A DNA stretch of 64,000 nt from Achatina immaculata (GCA_009760885.1 CM019707.1:34518645-34582644); one strand, 5' to 3'; positions 9,664 to 20,183 are shown, counted from the stretch's first letter. Notes: a model not told the origin generated them from the sequence alone. Translations and numbers: made by a program.

Positions 9664-9930
9664 AGACTCGACCGTCAAGCCGACCTATCGACTAAGACTG
9701 CGTCCAAACATTACTGGACCAGACAAGACTCGACAGTTCGACTAAGACTGCGTCCAAACATTACTGGACCAGATAAGACTCGACAGTTCGACTGAGACTG
9801 CGTCCACACATTACTGGACCAGACAAGATTCGACCGTCAAGCCAACCTATCGACTAAGACTGCGTCCAAACATTACTGAACCAGACAAGACTCGACCGTC
9901 AAGCCGACCTATCGACTAAGATTATCTCCA
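9664..9930. repeat. Minisatellite with 50- and 62-bp unit variants, ~5 copies
   Basis: The core GACTAAGACTGCGTCCAAAC then ATTACTGGACCAGACAAGAC recurs. Units end either in AGTTC (50 bp) or in a longer CGTCAAGCCGACCTATC (62 bp). The long form flanks the short forms. Confidence 0.85.
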
Positions 9931-10256
9931 AATGCAGCTGTGACAATAGATCATAGTGATATTACAATCTGAACCATCGGGCTAAAGATCTTCTTGATGC
10001 TACAGATAGTGCAGCTAGCTCAGAAGTTTACTTCATCTGTAACAGCTCAGACTTTCTCGACAAGAAGATCATTAAACATCATCATCAGTCCTGTGTACTC
10101 CCGATGGAGCATAAGGCATCAACAAAGGTTCTCCACCCAGCCCTGGCCTGTGCAAGTCAGGATACCTCAAACCGTGTCTTTCCTGCTTCCTTTAGTTCTT
10201 CCTCTATTCTGTGTCTCCACGTCCCCAATGGCCTGCCCCTCTTTCTTTTCCCTGGA

Positions 10257-10338
10257 GGTGTCCAAGTCAAGGCAGTATAGGGGTGTCCAAGTCAAGGCAG
10301 TATAGGGGTGTCCAAGTCAAGGCAGTATAGGGGTGTCT
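10257..10338. repeat. 25-bp minisatellite inside LINE coding sequence, ~3.3 copies
   Basis: Unit GGTGTCCAAGTCAAGGCAGT-ATAGG starts at 10257, 10282, 10307 and 10332. It sits immediately upstream (in minus-strand sense) of the LINE's GKRKRGRP motif, where family members normally read ALTWTP. The period is not a multiple of three. Confidence 0.9.
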
Positions 10339-10923
10339 TGTTCTTTCCATTCTTAGAATATGGCCCAGTCATTTCTATCTTCATTTTTTTTACTTCTTTA
10401 GTAATTTTCTCAATGTCTGTTCGTTTGGTTATTTCCTTGTTTGCCATGCGTTCTTCCCAATGTGGTCTTAACATTTTCCTGGGGCATATTCCGTGAAATC
10501 CTTTATCTTCTTTTCACTTATCTGATTGGTTCTCCATGTTTATGCTGCATATAATAAAACAGAGTCTACACTGGATTTATAGATCCCGATCTTGAGGCTT
10601 GTATGGGGAATAGATTTCCATATGTTTGCTAATTTGTTAAAGCTCTGAAATGCCTGTCCAGTTCTTGTGGATATTTCCTTCTCAACACTACTGTCTGCTG
10701 AAATGAGGCTTCCACGGTATGTGAAATGTTGCAATTCTTCAGCTTCACTTGTCACAACTGAGATTCTTTCCTTGATTTTCTCAGCTGATTCTCCTGATCT
10801 TAGCCTTGTCTGGATGTATGTTCAGACCTACCGATCTGGTTATTTTGTAAATCCTAGTTGTCTTCTCCTGCGCGGCTCTTTGGATATGTGAGAGTAGACC
10901 AATATCGTCAGTGAAGTCGCAAT

Positions 10924-11222
10924 TCTCTAGATGATTTATGAGTCATCAGATTAATCCTCTGTTTGATTTGTGAACCCCCAAGTTAATCCTCTATGTGATT
11001 TGTGAACCCCCAGATTAATCCTCTAGATGATTTATGAACGCCCAGACTAAATCCTCTAGATAATTTGTGAACCCCTAGGTTAATCCTCTAGATAATTTGT
11101 GAACCCCTAGGTTAATCCTCTAGATGATTTGTAAATCCCCAGGTTAATCCTCTAGGTGATTTGTAAATCCCCAGGTTAATCCTCTAGGTGATTTGTAACT
11201 CCCCAGGTTAATCCTCTAGGTC
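10924..11222. repeat. 32-bp minisatellite inside LINE RT, ~9 copies
   Basis: The unit contains CCTCTAGATGATTTGTGAAC followed by CCCCAGGTTAAT. On the minus strand one unit reads RGLTWGFTNHLE-like codons, which is the normal LINE protein just upstream of the FADD catalytic box (GIxWTLTxxLEDLDFADD in relatives). The outermost copies join smoothly to MDWIMKTATKDR on one side and NCDFTDD on the other, so the array expanded in place. Confidence 0.88.
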
Positions 11223-11323
11223 TGTCTTTGGTGGCAGTTTTCATTATCCAGTCCATAACGATCTGAAAAGTATACATCCGTAATTTACTCACGTAAAGTC
11301 ATTAAACATAAAGATATCTAACA

Positions 11324-11721
11324 TCATAATCATCATCATCATCAATCACCTGTCACTCCCTTGAGACCATAGGCCACGGATAAAGGTTCTCCAGTCCTCC
11401 CTGTTCTTGGAATTATTCTCTGCTTCCTTCCATGTGTATCCCTTGTCACTGAGCACTGTCATCATTTCTCTTCTCCATGTAAGTCTAGGTCTTCCTCGTT
11501 TTCTATTTCCTTGAGGATTCCATGTCAGTGCCTCTCTTCCTATGTTGGTGTCGGGTCTCCTCAGAGCGTGGCCAATCCACCTCCATTTCCTAGATATGAT
11601 ATCTAGGTTCATAGGTTCTTGTCTTGCCCTTTCCAAGACCTCCTCGCTCCTGATCTTGTCCTGCCATAAAATCTTCAAGCAGTAGCTCATGAATGTGTGT
11701 ACCCTACAGATATCTAACATG
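11324..11721 (-). pseudogene. RTE-like LINE family A C-terminus, 5'-truncated
   Basis: The minus-strand frame 11720-11346 is open for 124 codons: ILWQDKIRSEEVLERARQEP, WRWIGHALRRPDTNIGREAL, WNPQGNRKRGRPRLTWRREM, then TWKEAENNSKNREDWRTF. These are the conserved GHALRR, GxRKRGRPxxTWRR and DW(R) blocks of RTE-like LINE proteins. The ATG start is only the edge of the open frame. The 3' tail is an ATC-rich run (11324-11345). The closest relative is the 3' end of the large element at 23278-26960. No RT catalytic region remains. Confidence 0.85.
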
Positions 11722-12561
11722 GAGTGCTCGCAATTTTAGAAGTAATTCTTTTCTCTGTTTTTATGATTTGAACCAATATCTCGTATAATGCAGTGCTCAG
11801 CTACACAATAAAACACATTAAAAGAAACAAAACAAAACTTAGTGGACAGAAAATCCTTTAGTAATGTCCAACTTTAATCAGACAATTGTGTGATTATATC
11901 TTTTTTTCTTCTAGCCTGCTTCTAGGTATTACGTGTGAAAGAAATGATATCACGGGTATGATGCGAAAAGCTGCTGCTGATTTCGCCTGTAATACTCTCA
12001 CAAATTTCAAATTCAACATTCGCTTCACTCGTTCTAGGGGGGGGGGGGGGGGGAAGAGCTTCGGGTTTTCGGGATTACTTCCCAGCTTCATCTGTCATCT
12101 GAAAACGTCCATTCTTGGTATTTAATTTCATGAAAGAAGATTGAGTATAAACACAGGCAGCGGTGACGTATCACGTCCTGAAATAACATGTCTGTTCTAT
12201 TTGTAATGAGGACATTTTCCAAAACGTGTGAGAAACTCATTTTCTCATCAAATTTTCTTTCTTTCTTTCTCTTTTTTTTTTTCCCCTGGACGTCAGTTAA
12301 GATTTTTTTTCCCTTGCTCTTTTTTCCAATCTGCGAGCTGCCAGGTTGTCTTTCCCACGTTTGGTTCTTAATCTCCAGGATACCTTTACCTGGCATGAAC
12401 TATCGAGTTCCGGTTAATCACGTGATATCACGACGGCGCATGCGCGTCCACTGGCTACTCAGGTAGTCTTCATTTCCTGTGAGTAAACAGTGGGATTTGT
12501 AGTGCGTCTCTCGTAGACTTTCAAACTGTGTCTACTCAAGAATCTCAAGGGACTCGATCTT
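11722..12561. other. No recognisable gene
   Basis: Holds a G homopolymer at about 12040-12053 and T-rich sequence at 12256-12320. Short frames here contain no known domain. Confidence 0.45.
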
Positions 12562-12806
12562 TAGAAAGAAAGAAAGAACGAAAGAAAGGAGGGAAGGAGG
12601 GAGGGAAGAATGAAAGAAAGAAAGAACGAAAGAAAGGAGGGAGGGAGGGAGGGAAGAAAGAAAGAAAGAAAGGAGGGAGGGAGGAAAGAAAGAAAGAAAG
12701 AACGAAAGAAAGAAAGAAAGAAAGGAGGGAGGGAAGGAGGAAAGAAAGAAAGAAAGGAAGAAAGGAGGGAAGAAAGAAGGAAAGAAGGAAAAAAGAAAGA
12801 AAGAAA
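12562..12806. repeat. Polypurine GAAA/GGGA array (245 bp)
   Basis: One strand is almost all purine (AAAG, GGAGGGAGG, GAACG). It is joined directly to the 3' end of a LINE family J 3' UTR copy. Open frames on both strands are artefacts of low complexity. Confidence 0.95.
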
Positions 12807-13010
12807 ATTTTTTTATTTTCAAAGAGTAAAGAATTTGGCACGCAGGCCCGTCTTACATTCTGTCCTTCATCACTCTGTCTTTTATTCCTCCTACACACTT
12901 GATGTAATACAAGTATACAAATTACATAAAAGAGGGGGGGGGGGTGAACATATCAAAAGAGTGTAAAATTAAACTGTTACATTCACAAATATAAGAGAAC
13001 GAACTACATG
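12807..13010 (-). mobile_element. LINE family J 3' UTR, second copy
   Basis: Shares GGCACGCAGGCCCGTCTTAC then ATTCTG, CTTCATC and CACACTTGAT blocks with the 3' UTR at 13120-13330. Only the 3' UTR remains, so it is a strongly 5'-truncated insertion. A G tract at about 12932-12942 interrupts it. Confidence 0.75.
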
Positions 13011-13093
13011 AGACAGAAGACAAGAAAGAAAGAGAGAGAACGAAAGAGAAAAAGAAGGAAAGCGAGTAGATTAAGATTTTTTTTACAAAAACA

Positions 13094-13119
13094 AAGAGAG
13101 AGAGAGAGAGAGAGAGAGA
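13094..13119. repeat. GA dinucleotide array at LINE J 3' end
   Basis: About thirteen AG units abut the ATTC-like tail of the LINE at 13120. Confidence 0.92.
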
Positions 13120-15540
13120 ATGAATAAACTTTATTTTTAAAGCATAAAGAATTGGGCACGCAGGCCCGTCTTACATTCTGCTCTTCATCGCTCCATCTTT
13201 CATTCTTCCCACACACTCGATTTAATATATGTATGCATATCACATTAGGAAAAAAAATATATCAAAATAGTGTTAGATTGATTAATCTATTACAATCAAA
13301 GTAAAAGAGAAGTAATTAACTTAATAAAACAGCTCTCACATGCATACACGTACACACACAGACATACATAAACAAAAATTCATTGTCAATACAGATCTTC
13401 TAACATATGTTTTTAACAAACATTAAAATAATTTTTAACAGTTTCTAACAAGTTACTTTTCGAACTATGTCATTTAGTACTTGATGGCTGGCGAGTCATG
13501 GGTTGAGAGAGCGCTGGTTATTTTATGGAGGCATATAATTACAAGAAAGTAAATAATGAAACAGGTTTGAGTTAAAGGATGAAGAATTACTAATGGATTT
13601 TAAATGGTAGGGGAGGGTGTTCCAGAGCTGTAGTGCAGAGTATGCAAGGCTTTTCTTGTACAGATCAATCTTGGGTTTAGGAAGAAGACAGTTTTTTAAA
13701 CGCTGGCTATGTTTAGTGTTATACGTAAACAGTGACCACAAGTAAGGAGGAGCATTGTGCGACAGAATTCTGTGAACAAACTTAACTATATTAAAAATGA
13801 CTCTATATTTGAGAGCTAGAATTTTGAGTTGTTTGTTTTGATCTACAATCTGTACTGGGTGTTTGTCACAAATCAGATTTAATGCTCGTTTGTGAAGTGA
13901 GTGGAGCCTTTTTGTGTTTGAGACTGAGCATCCATCCCAGATTGTGGAACAGTAATCTAAGTGTGTTTGTATGTGTGATATGTAGTATATCTTGCTTGTG
14001 TCTTTGTCGATAAAGTGTTTAGTTTTGACAAGTTGGCAAATTTTCTGTGCAATGAAGTGTATTAGGTTATGTACACGAGAATTCCAAGTTAAATACTGAT
14101 CAATGATGAGTCCTAGAGTTTTATGTTCATGAATATTTTCTATTGCCTTAGTCCCAGCACAGAGCTGTAGTGAAGTTTTTGTTGCATTCTGCAGTTTCTG
14201 TCTTGTAGTGATGAGCATGGATTTTGTTTTGTTGGTGTTTATCAACATATCATTTGTATTACTCCATTTAATCAAACTGTTTGTATCATTTTAGAGTGTT
14301 GTCTGTAGGTTATTGATGTCACAGTCACTATTGTAAACTGTACAGTTATCAGCAAAAAGATCACATGAAGAGTGCTTTAAATGTAGTGGTACGTCGTCAA
14401 TATAGATAGCAAAGAGAAGAGGAATACCAGTATCAATCACAGAAGAGTCAGACAGTTTGTTTCTAAAGCCAAACTACTTGTTTTCTACCTGAGAGAAAAG
14501 ATGTATTAAATCTTGTCAGGTCAGGGTATAATCTATAAACTTCCAGCTTTTTTGCAAGAATTTAATGATCAGTCACATCGAAGGCTTTCTTGAAATCAAC
14601 AAAGACAGCACCACACAGTTTGTCATCATTTATATTAGACAGCCAGCTTTCTGTCATTTTAGTTAATGCTGTGTGGCAGGAGTAATTTGGTCTAAAACCT
14701 GACTGACTGTCTATTCGTAGATTGTTTTCTTGCATGTGGAGCAGTGTTAACTTTTGTATATATTTTTCAAGAGGTTTAGATAGTGATGACAGAATGGATA
14801 TGGGTCTATAGTTTGAGAGGTCACTAGTCTGTCCAGATTTAAAAAGAGGAAAAACTTTGACGAGTATAAAAGCGTCAGGGAAATAATGTTTGCCAATGTA
14901 CAAATTGTATAAGTATGTTAGTGTGTCTGTGATAACTGGTGCAGCGTTGCGTAGTATCTTGTCACTAATGTCATCACATCCTGCTGAGTTAGTGTTCTTT
15001 AAAGACCGGATGTAGCTATAAACCTCACCGACTGTGAGAAAAGGAATATTTAGTTGCTTTAGCTTTACACATTTACTGTCGCTGAAAGTTTTCAACACGC
15101 TCAGGTCGCAATTAGGGGTCGGTAATGAAGATTTTAGAATACTAATTTCTTCCCTAAAATGTTCACTGAAGTTAGTGCAAGTATGTTCACCATTAAGTGT
15201 TTGTGGGTCAGTTTGCTTCCTTTTATTTACAAGAGTATTAATCGCTTTCCAGATTGATTTACTATCAGTTTTGTCTTTCACTAAATTTCTTAATTAATTT
15301 TTCTTTTCCTGCCTAATTAAATACTGCATTTTATTCCTAAGTGAACGATAGCTACTGAAATTTCTGCTTTTGTGAGCTTCATCCCGTTTCCTCATGAGTT
15401 GCAAGATATCAGGAGTTATCCACAGAGATTTTGTTACGTGTTTTACTCTCATTTCTTTGATGGGGGACATGCTTGTCAAAAATATTTCGAAATATCTCGA
15501 TCCAGTATTCGATAGCCTCATCTGGATTGATTAACTGGTC
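13120..15540 (-). mobile_element. CR1/L2/jockey-like LINE (family J), 5'-truncated
   Basis: Minus-strand non-LTR retrotransposon. About 400 bp of 3' UTR (13120-13522) precede the coding region in plus-strand coordinates, and the coding relic is at 13523-15521. No endonuclease domain is visible upstream, so the copy is 5'-truncated. Two other copies of its 3' UTR are in this window (12807-13010 minus, 38992-39118 plus). The tail is an ATTC-like tetranucleotide grading into GA repeats. Confidence 0.8.
13523..15521 (-). pseudogene. Reverse transcriptase of LINE family J, broken
   Basis: RT copies LINE RNA into DNA at the target site. Minus-strand pieces in order: SLWITPDILQLMRKRDEAHK (15521-15294); SAGCDDISDKILRNAAPVIT, VFPLFKSGQTSDLSNYRPIS, GFRPNYSCHTALTKMTESWL and GAVFVDFKKAFD (15281-14562); then PLLFAIYIDDVPLHLKHSSC and LFADNCTVYNSDCD (around 14420-14320); then NTNKTKSMLITTRQ, LGLIIDQYLTW and HLDYCSTIWDGCS to the stop at 13523. 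The catalytic box reads FADN rather than the expected FADD/YADD: codon AAC at 14345-14347. Frameshifts separate the three main open frames. The order of motifs fits the CR1/L2/jockey group. Confidence 0.85.
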
Positions 15541-15654
15541 AGAGAGAGACAGAATGAGAGCCATACTGGACAAGGAGATTGCTGTCTTGTGAATGATTTC
15601 TAATTTTACTTAATTGTTTTTTTTAAACTTTTATGAAAAAAATAAATTTAAACA

Positions 15655-16205
15655 ACAAAATTATGTGATATTTTAAAATAAGAAGACAAACTGTGTGATA
15701 TATTAAAATAACAAGACAAACTGTGTGATATATTAAAATAACAAGACAAACTGTGTGATATATTAAAATAACAAGACAAACTGTGTGATATATTAAAATA
15801 ACAAGACAAACTGTGTGATATATTAAAATAACAAGACAAACTGTGTGATATATTAAAATAACAAGACAAACTGTGTGATATATTAAAATAACAAGACAAA
15901 CTGTGTGATATTTTAAAATAAGAAGACAAACTGTGTGATATATTAAAATAACAAGACAAACTGTGTGATATATTAAAATAACAAGACAAACTGTGTGATA
16001 TATTAAAATAACAAGACAAACTGTGTGATATATTAAAATAACAAGACAAACTGTGTGATATATTAAAATAACAAGACAAACTGTGTGATATATTAAAATA
16101 ACAAGACAAACTGTGTGATATATTAAAATAACAAGACAGACTGTGTGATATATTAAAATAGCAAGACAGACACTGTGAAACAGTAAAATAACAGGACAAA
16201 TAATG
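15655..16205. repeat. 30-bp minisatellite, ~18 copies
   Basis: The unit CTGTGTGATATATTAAAATA then ACAAGACAAA is very uniform, suggesting recent homogenisation. Two units carry the same TTTTAAAATAAGAAG variant. The period is a multiple of three, so the minus strand keeps a 198-codon frame with a 10-residue LSCYFNISHS repeat. Confidence 0.95.
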
Positions 16206-16252
16206 TGATACTTCTAGCTGTTTAAAAAAAAAACCCGTGCCCATTCCAGACA

Positions 16253-16497
16253 GCAGGTCAGTGTGTGTCAGTGTGTGTCAGTGTGTGTCAGTGTGTGTCA
16301 GTGTGTGTCAGTGTGTGTCAGTGTGAGTCAGTGTGTGTCAGTGTGTGTCAGTGTGTGTCAGTGTGTGTCAGTGTGTGTCAGTGTGTGTCAGTGTGAGTCA
16401 GTGTGTGTCAGTGTGTGTCAGTGTGTGTCAGTGTGTGTCAGTACGTGTCAGTGTGTGTCAGTGTGTGTCAGTACGTGTCAGTGTGTGTCAGTGTGAG
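16253..16497. repeat. 10-bp microsatellite-like array, ~24 copies
   Basis: Unit GTGTGTGTCA (CAGTGTGTGT). Rare GTGTGAGTCA and GTACGTGTCA variants recur at intervals. Cys/Val/Ser-rich frames across it are artefacts. Confidence 0.95.
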
Positions 16498-17084
16498 TGG
16501 GTTGTGTTGGGAAAGCCAAAAGACACTTGTGAAAGTTGGTAAAATCATCACCAACAGAACCTGTCCTGATAGTTACCATGTTTTTGATGACGTAGAGACC
16601 TGAAAGATGCAGAAAGAAAAGAGAAAGATAGAGACGGGGCCGTGTTTACACTTTTCTTATGAATTCTGTGAATTGATACGTATATTTCTGGCAGCTACAT
16701 GATGTCTTAAAGACCTAAGGGACTGTAGGCAAGGCTTCCTGTGTCGTGTAGGCCTTGTCAGTTGCCTTGGACTGAAGGGGAATTGTCGAAAAAACATTGA
16801 TCTGTTGTCGATATAGAATCGACGGTCGCGTAGCAAAACTAGAGTGAAATGAAATAAAGAGACCATTAGACTCATCAGTTAGTTCAAAGAGAAACGAGTT
16901 GGTGCCTTTATTGAACAGGCAGAAAAAAAAGTTGTGTGTTGTTGCTTGGGGATGTTGTTTAAGTTGTTTCTTCTCTTTGTCAACGTTTGCAGGAGCAGCC
17001 CCGGCCACACCAGGTGCGTGAAGCATTGACCTGATGGTGAGATATGTGCTCTAACTACTACGCCTCTATATTCACTATAATACA
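16498..17084. other. No supported gene
   Basis: Overlapping minus-strand frames at 16657-17085 have no recognised domain. The minus strand contains GTAGTTAGAGCAC near 17050, which is vaguely like a tRNA A box, but no B box follows. Confidence 0.35.
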
Positions 17085-17698
17085 TTAGTTTCTCTCATAG
17101 TTATAAAAAGATGAGTTTCTCTCATAGTTATAAAGAAGATTAGTTTCTCTCATAGTTATAAAGAAGATTAGTTTCTCTCATAGTTATAAAGAAAATTAGT
17201 TTCTCTCATAATTATAAAGAAGATTAGTTTCTCTCATAGTTATAAAGAAAATTAATTTCTCTCATAATTATAAAGAAGATTAGTTTCTCTCATAGTTATA
17301 AAGAAAATTAGTTTCTCTCATAATTATAAAGAAGATTAGTTTCTCTCATAGTTATAAAGAAAATTAGTTTCTCTCATAATTATAAAGAAGATTAGTTTCT
17401 CTCATAATTATAAAGAAGATTAGTTTCTCTCATAGTTATAAAGAAGATTAGTTTCTCTCATAATTATAAAGAAGATTAGTTTCTCTCATAATTATAAAGA
17501 AGATTAGTTTCTCTCATAGTTATAAAGAAGATTAGTTTCTCTCATAGTTATAAAGAAGATTAGTTTCTCTCATAGTTATAAAGAAGATTAGTTTCTCTCG
17601 TAGTTATAAAGAAGATTAGTTTCTCTCATAGTTATAAAGAAGATTAGTTTCTCTCATAATTATAAAGAAGATTAAATTCTCTCATAGTTATAAAGAAG
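17085..17698. repeat. 28-bp minisatellite, ~22 copies
   Basis: The unit TTAGTTTCTCTCATAGTTAT then AAAGAAGA alternates between CATAGTTAT and CATAATTAT, and GAAGAT and GAAAAT, subtypes. The subtype order is partly periodic, suggesting block duplications. Confidence 0.95.
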
Positions 17699-17832
17699 AC
17701 CTCTTCAGCCGTCCGCCGAGACGGAAAATGAATCCAACATGGCTCGTTTTCTCCTACACAAAGTCAAGTATTACTAAATATTTCGCGACAGATTTGGCAA
17801 TCAGCGATCTATAGCTGACGTCCAACCGTCAG

Positions 17833-18141
17833 GGTTGGCAAACCATAACTGACCAAGACCCTGTCCCCGCTCTCCGTCGTAGCCTCAGTCAATAGGTCTG
17901 GCCTGGCTATCGGGCCAGGGATCGCATGGTGGTGGAGTCTGCTAAAGAAGTATTGCACATCCCTTGCACGTTAGCTGCACTCAAGAACTGAAAGAAGTAA
18001 CCATCATAACCAGCTACCAAGCCGGACACGTTACAATGCCTCATCACCTCCGTTACGAAGAACCTCAACTAGCAATTCCAGGAAGATTAAGGACAAGACA
18101 GGACAAGACAAGACAGGACAAGACAAGACAAGACAAGACTA
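17833..18141 (+). mobile_element. Unclassified interspersed repeat D, copy 1
   Basis: Shares GGTGGTGGAGTCTGCTAAAG then AAGTATTGCACATCCCTT with copies at 18823-19090 and (reverse strand) 56371-56665. It ends in an ACAAG/GACAAGACAAG pentanucleotide tail (about 18092-18141), typical of a non-LTR retrotransposon or SINE 3' end. No tRNA-like boxes were seen. The shared frame WWSLLKKYCT may be a LINE coding remnant or coincidence. Confidence 0.65.
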
Positions 18142-18815
18142 CTAAACATTCGTCACAGAATTATCTTTGAGCAGTTTGAAGTTCTCACCAACAGAATATA
18201 GATCAACAAAGAGACCACAACCTTACGCCCCACGCAATAACGCGAGCTGGCGATAAATAAAGATGCTGATGATGGTGGTAATGGCGAGGACGATGATGAG
18301 GACGATGTGTCTCATTCATTATTATTTAATCTCCTGTTTATTGTTGTCCACATCGAGGCTGTCAGATTAACGTCAAGTGGTAATATCTCGCCGTAATTGA
18401 CCGTATCCAGCTGCTTGATAACATAATTTATAGTTCATTATTTAGCTACAGCTCGTTTACGCTGTCCTCTGATCAGTTATCGTAGATAATGAGATTTTAA
18501 TATGCCCTTGTGGTGGCGGGGAGAGAGTGTGATCTAGGGGCTCATGATGTCCGTAGATTGATTCCTGTACTATGCTGTGCTAATATGTGTCCATGAGGTT
18601 GCGAGTGGTTGGTTGGTTGGCGGAATACTGACTGTCTGTGTTTCTTTGTTTTATAACGGAATTTTGTTTTGTTGTTTTGTATGTGCTGTCTAGTTTGGTT
18701 TATAACAAGTTTCAAGACTTGATGTATGTCTGTGTGTATGTGTGAGTTGCTGTGTGTGAGGTTGTATTACATATTAATTTATTCATGAGGGGCTGCGAAG
18801 ACGATATCGGTTTTG
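18142..18815. other. No recognisable gene
   Basis: GATGATG-rich stretch at about 18259-18308 and TGTG-rich sequence at 18725-18765. Nothing else was seen. Confidence 0.4.
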
Positions 18816-18822
18816 GTTGTTA

Positions 18823-19090
18823 GCGACTCAGAGCTGGGCAAGACCCTGCCCTACTTCTCCGTTGGCACCCCCAGTAACAGGCTTAGCCTGGCTAACAGGG
18901 GTGAGATCGCCATAGTCCCAAGGTGGTGGAGTCTGTTAAAGAAGTATTGCACGCCCTCAGAGATTGAAAATATAGCTGCCATGACTCTCTCCCACGCCGA
19001 CTCGATGCTGTACCTCAACATCTTCAGTGCATCGGCTACAAAGAACGCCAACTCACAGTTTATATGGAGTTAGAAGACAAGACACGACGA
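18823..19090 (+). mobile_element. Unclassified interspersed repeat D, copy 2
   Basis: Aligns by eye with copies at 17833 and 56371: AAGACCCTGCCCTACTTCTC, GGTGGTGGAGTCTGTTAAAG, AAGTATTGCACGCCC, then CGGCTACAAAGAACGCCAAC. The tail AGACAAGACACGACG is short. A LINE fragment follows immediately, so the two may be remnants of one element. Confidence 0.65.
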
Positions 19091-19092
19091 TG

Positions 19093-19762
19093 AGACATTC
19101 ATGAAAAAGTCGTCAAAGAAGTTTCACAACAACGAAAACTAGTCAAAATGATAAGAAAAAGACAGACACAATTTCTTGGACAAGTCATGAGAAGACATAC
19201 GTTGGAAAACTTGGACAAGTCATGAGAAGACATACGTTGGAAAACTTGGACAAGTCATGAGAAGACATACGTTGGAAAACTTGGACAAGTCATGAGAAGA
19301 CATACGTTGGAAAACTTGGACAAGTCATGAGAAGACATACGTTGGAAAACTTGGACAAGTCATGAGAAGACATACGTTGGAAAACTTGGACAAGTCATGA
19401 GAAGACATACGTTGGAAAACTTGGACAAGTCATGAGAAGACATACGTTGGAAAACTTGGACAAGTCATGAGAAGACATACGTTGGAAAACTTGGACAAGT
19501 CATGAGAAGACATACGTTGGAAAACTTGGACAAGTCATGAGAAGACATACGTTCGAAAACTTGGACAAGTCATGAGAAGACATAAGTTGGAGAACTTTAA
19601 TGATCACTGGAAGATTCAAGGGACAAAAAAGAAGAAGAGGAAAATCTCATTGGACTGGCCAAGTTGCATGAAAAAAAAGAGAGAAAAGTTTTCGAACTTA
19701 TGGGAAACACCGACGATCGCACAAGATGGAGAAGAATGATCGCCAAATTTATCCTGCACGTC
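19093..19762 (+). pseudogene. RTE-like LINE C-terminus with internal 35-bp minisatellite
   Basis: The plus-strand frame reads LVKMIRKRQTQFLGQVMRRH then TLENL, the conserved GHVMRR region of RTE-like LINE proteins. A 35-bp unit coding this segment is then repeated about 12 times. After the array the protein resumes as LMITGRFKGQ, RRGKSHWT-like and LMGNTDDRTRWRRMIAKFIL, which is the family C-terminal block, and stops at about 19768. An ATA/TAA-rich tail follows. Endonuclease and RT cores are absent, and frameshifts are present. Confidence 0.75.
19175..19594. repeat. 35-bp minisatellite inside LINE coding sequence, 12 copies
   Basis: Unit CTTGGACAAGTCATGAGAAG then ACATACGTTGGAAAA. It encodes LGQVMRRHTLEN in one frame. 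The period is not a multiple of three, so later units shift frame. Units are nearly identical except the last two. Confidence 0.93.
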
Positions 19763-19798
19763 ATATAATAATAATAATAATATAATAATAATAACAAA
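19763..19798. repeat. ATA trinucleotide tail
   Basis: AATAATAATAATATAATAAT-type run following the LINE C-terminus, most likely its 3' tail. Confidence 0.85.
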
Positions 19799-20183
19799 CG
19801 TTGCATCTCCCTCCAAGACCTCATTATTGTTTATTTCATTTTACAGCGTCAGTTCAATGTTCAGATACCACTTATATACGGGAAAGAGGTGTTTAAAAAA
19901 AAATTAAATTTATTTTATTTTTATGACCTGCTGCTCTTTTATAAAGGTCCTTGCCTTATCTAAACCCATTTTCAGCAGATAACCCGACACCTGACCTTGA
20001 GCTGATTTATGGGTTCAGAACTTTAGTATGTCTGCCTGTCATTTCTTGTGTCGTCTGTTTTCATTTGATTTGCTAACTTTAGTTTCGTACCAGATTTCTT
20101 GTCCGTTTTGGTTTTTTTTCTTTCATTCTGCTTTTGTCCACTCATCATTTCAAATCTATGTTAGAGTTAGTTACAACAAATAA
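19799..20183. other. No recognisable gene
   Basis: AT-rich spacer between two LINE 3' ends. Nothing was seen. Confidence 0.4.

Larger units (their letters stand above)
10078..11270 (-). pseudogene. RTE-like LINE RT/C-terminus with two internal minisatellites
   Basis: Minus-strand fragment of an RTE/BovB-like LINE protein. Reading 5' to 3' on the minus strand: MDWIMKTATKDR (about 11270-11224), then a 32-bp tandem array, then HLENCDFTDDIGLLSH (about 10936-10890; the catalytic FADD box, here FTDD), then EELQHFTYRGSLISADSS and SFNKLANIWKS, then HWEERMANKEITKRTDIEKI, then a 25-bp tandem array, then GKRKRGRPLGTWRHRIEEEL, FEVS, and RAGWRTFVDALCSIGSTQ. It ends in a TGATGATG-type tail at 10078-10089. 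No endonuclease domain is present, so it is 5'-truncated. Frameshifts and stops are present. Both arrays replace short stretches of normal LINE protein. Confidence 0.8.

Noticed and set aside
12532..12966. Lys/Glu and Phe/Ser-rich frames
   Set aside because: Low-complexity readings of the polypurine array.
16880..17084. tRNA-like A box on the minus strand (TAGTTAGAGCAC)
   Set aside because: No B box at the expected distance and no second copy.
15655..17698. CRISPR-like arrays (30-bp and 28-bp regular repeats)
   Set aside because: Units are head to tail with no unique spacers, and the window is eukaryotic. They are minisatellites.
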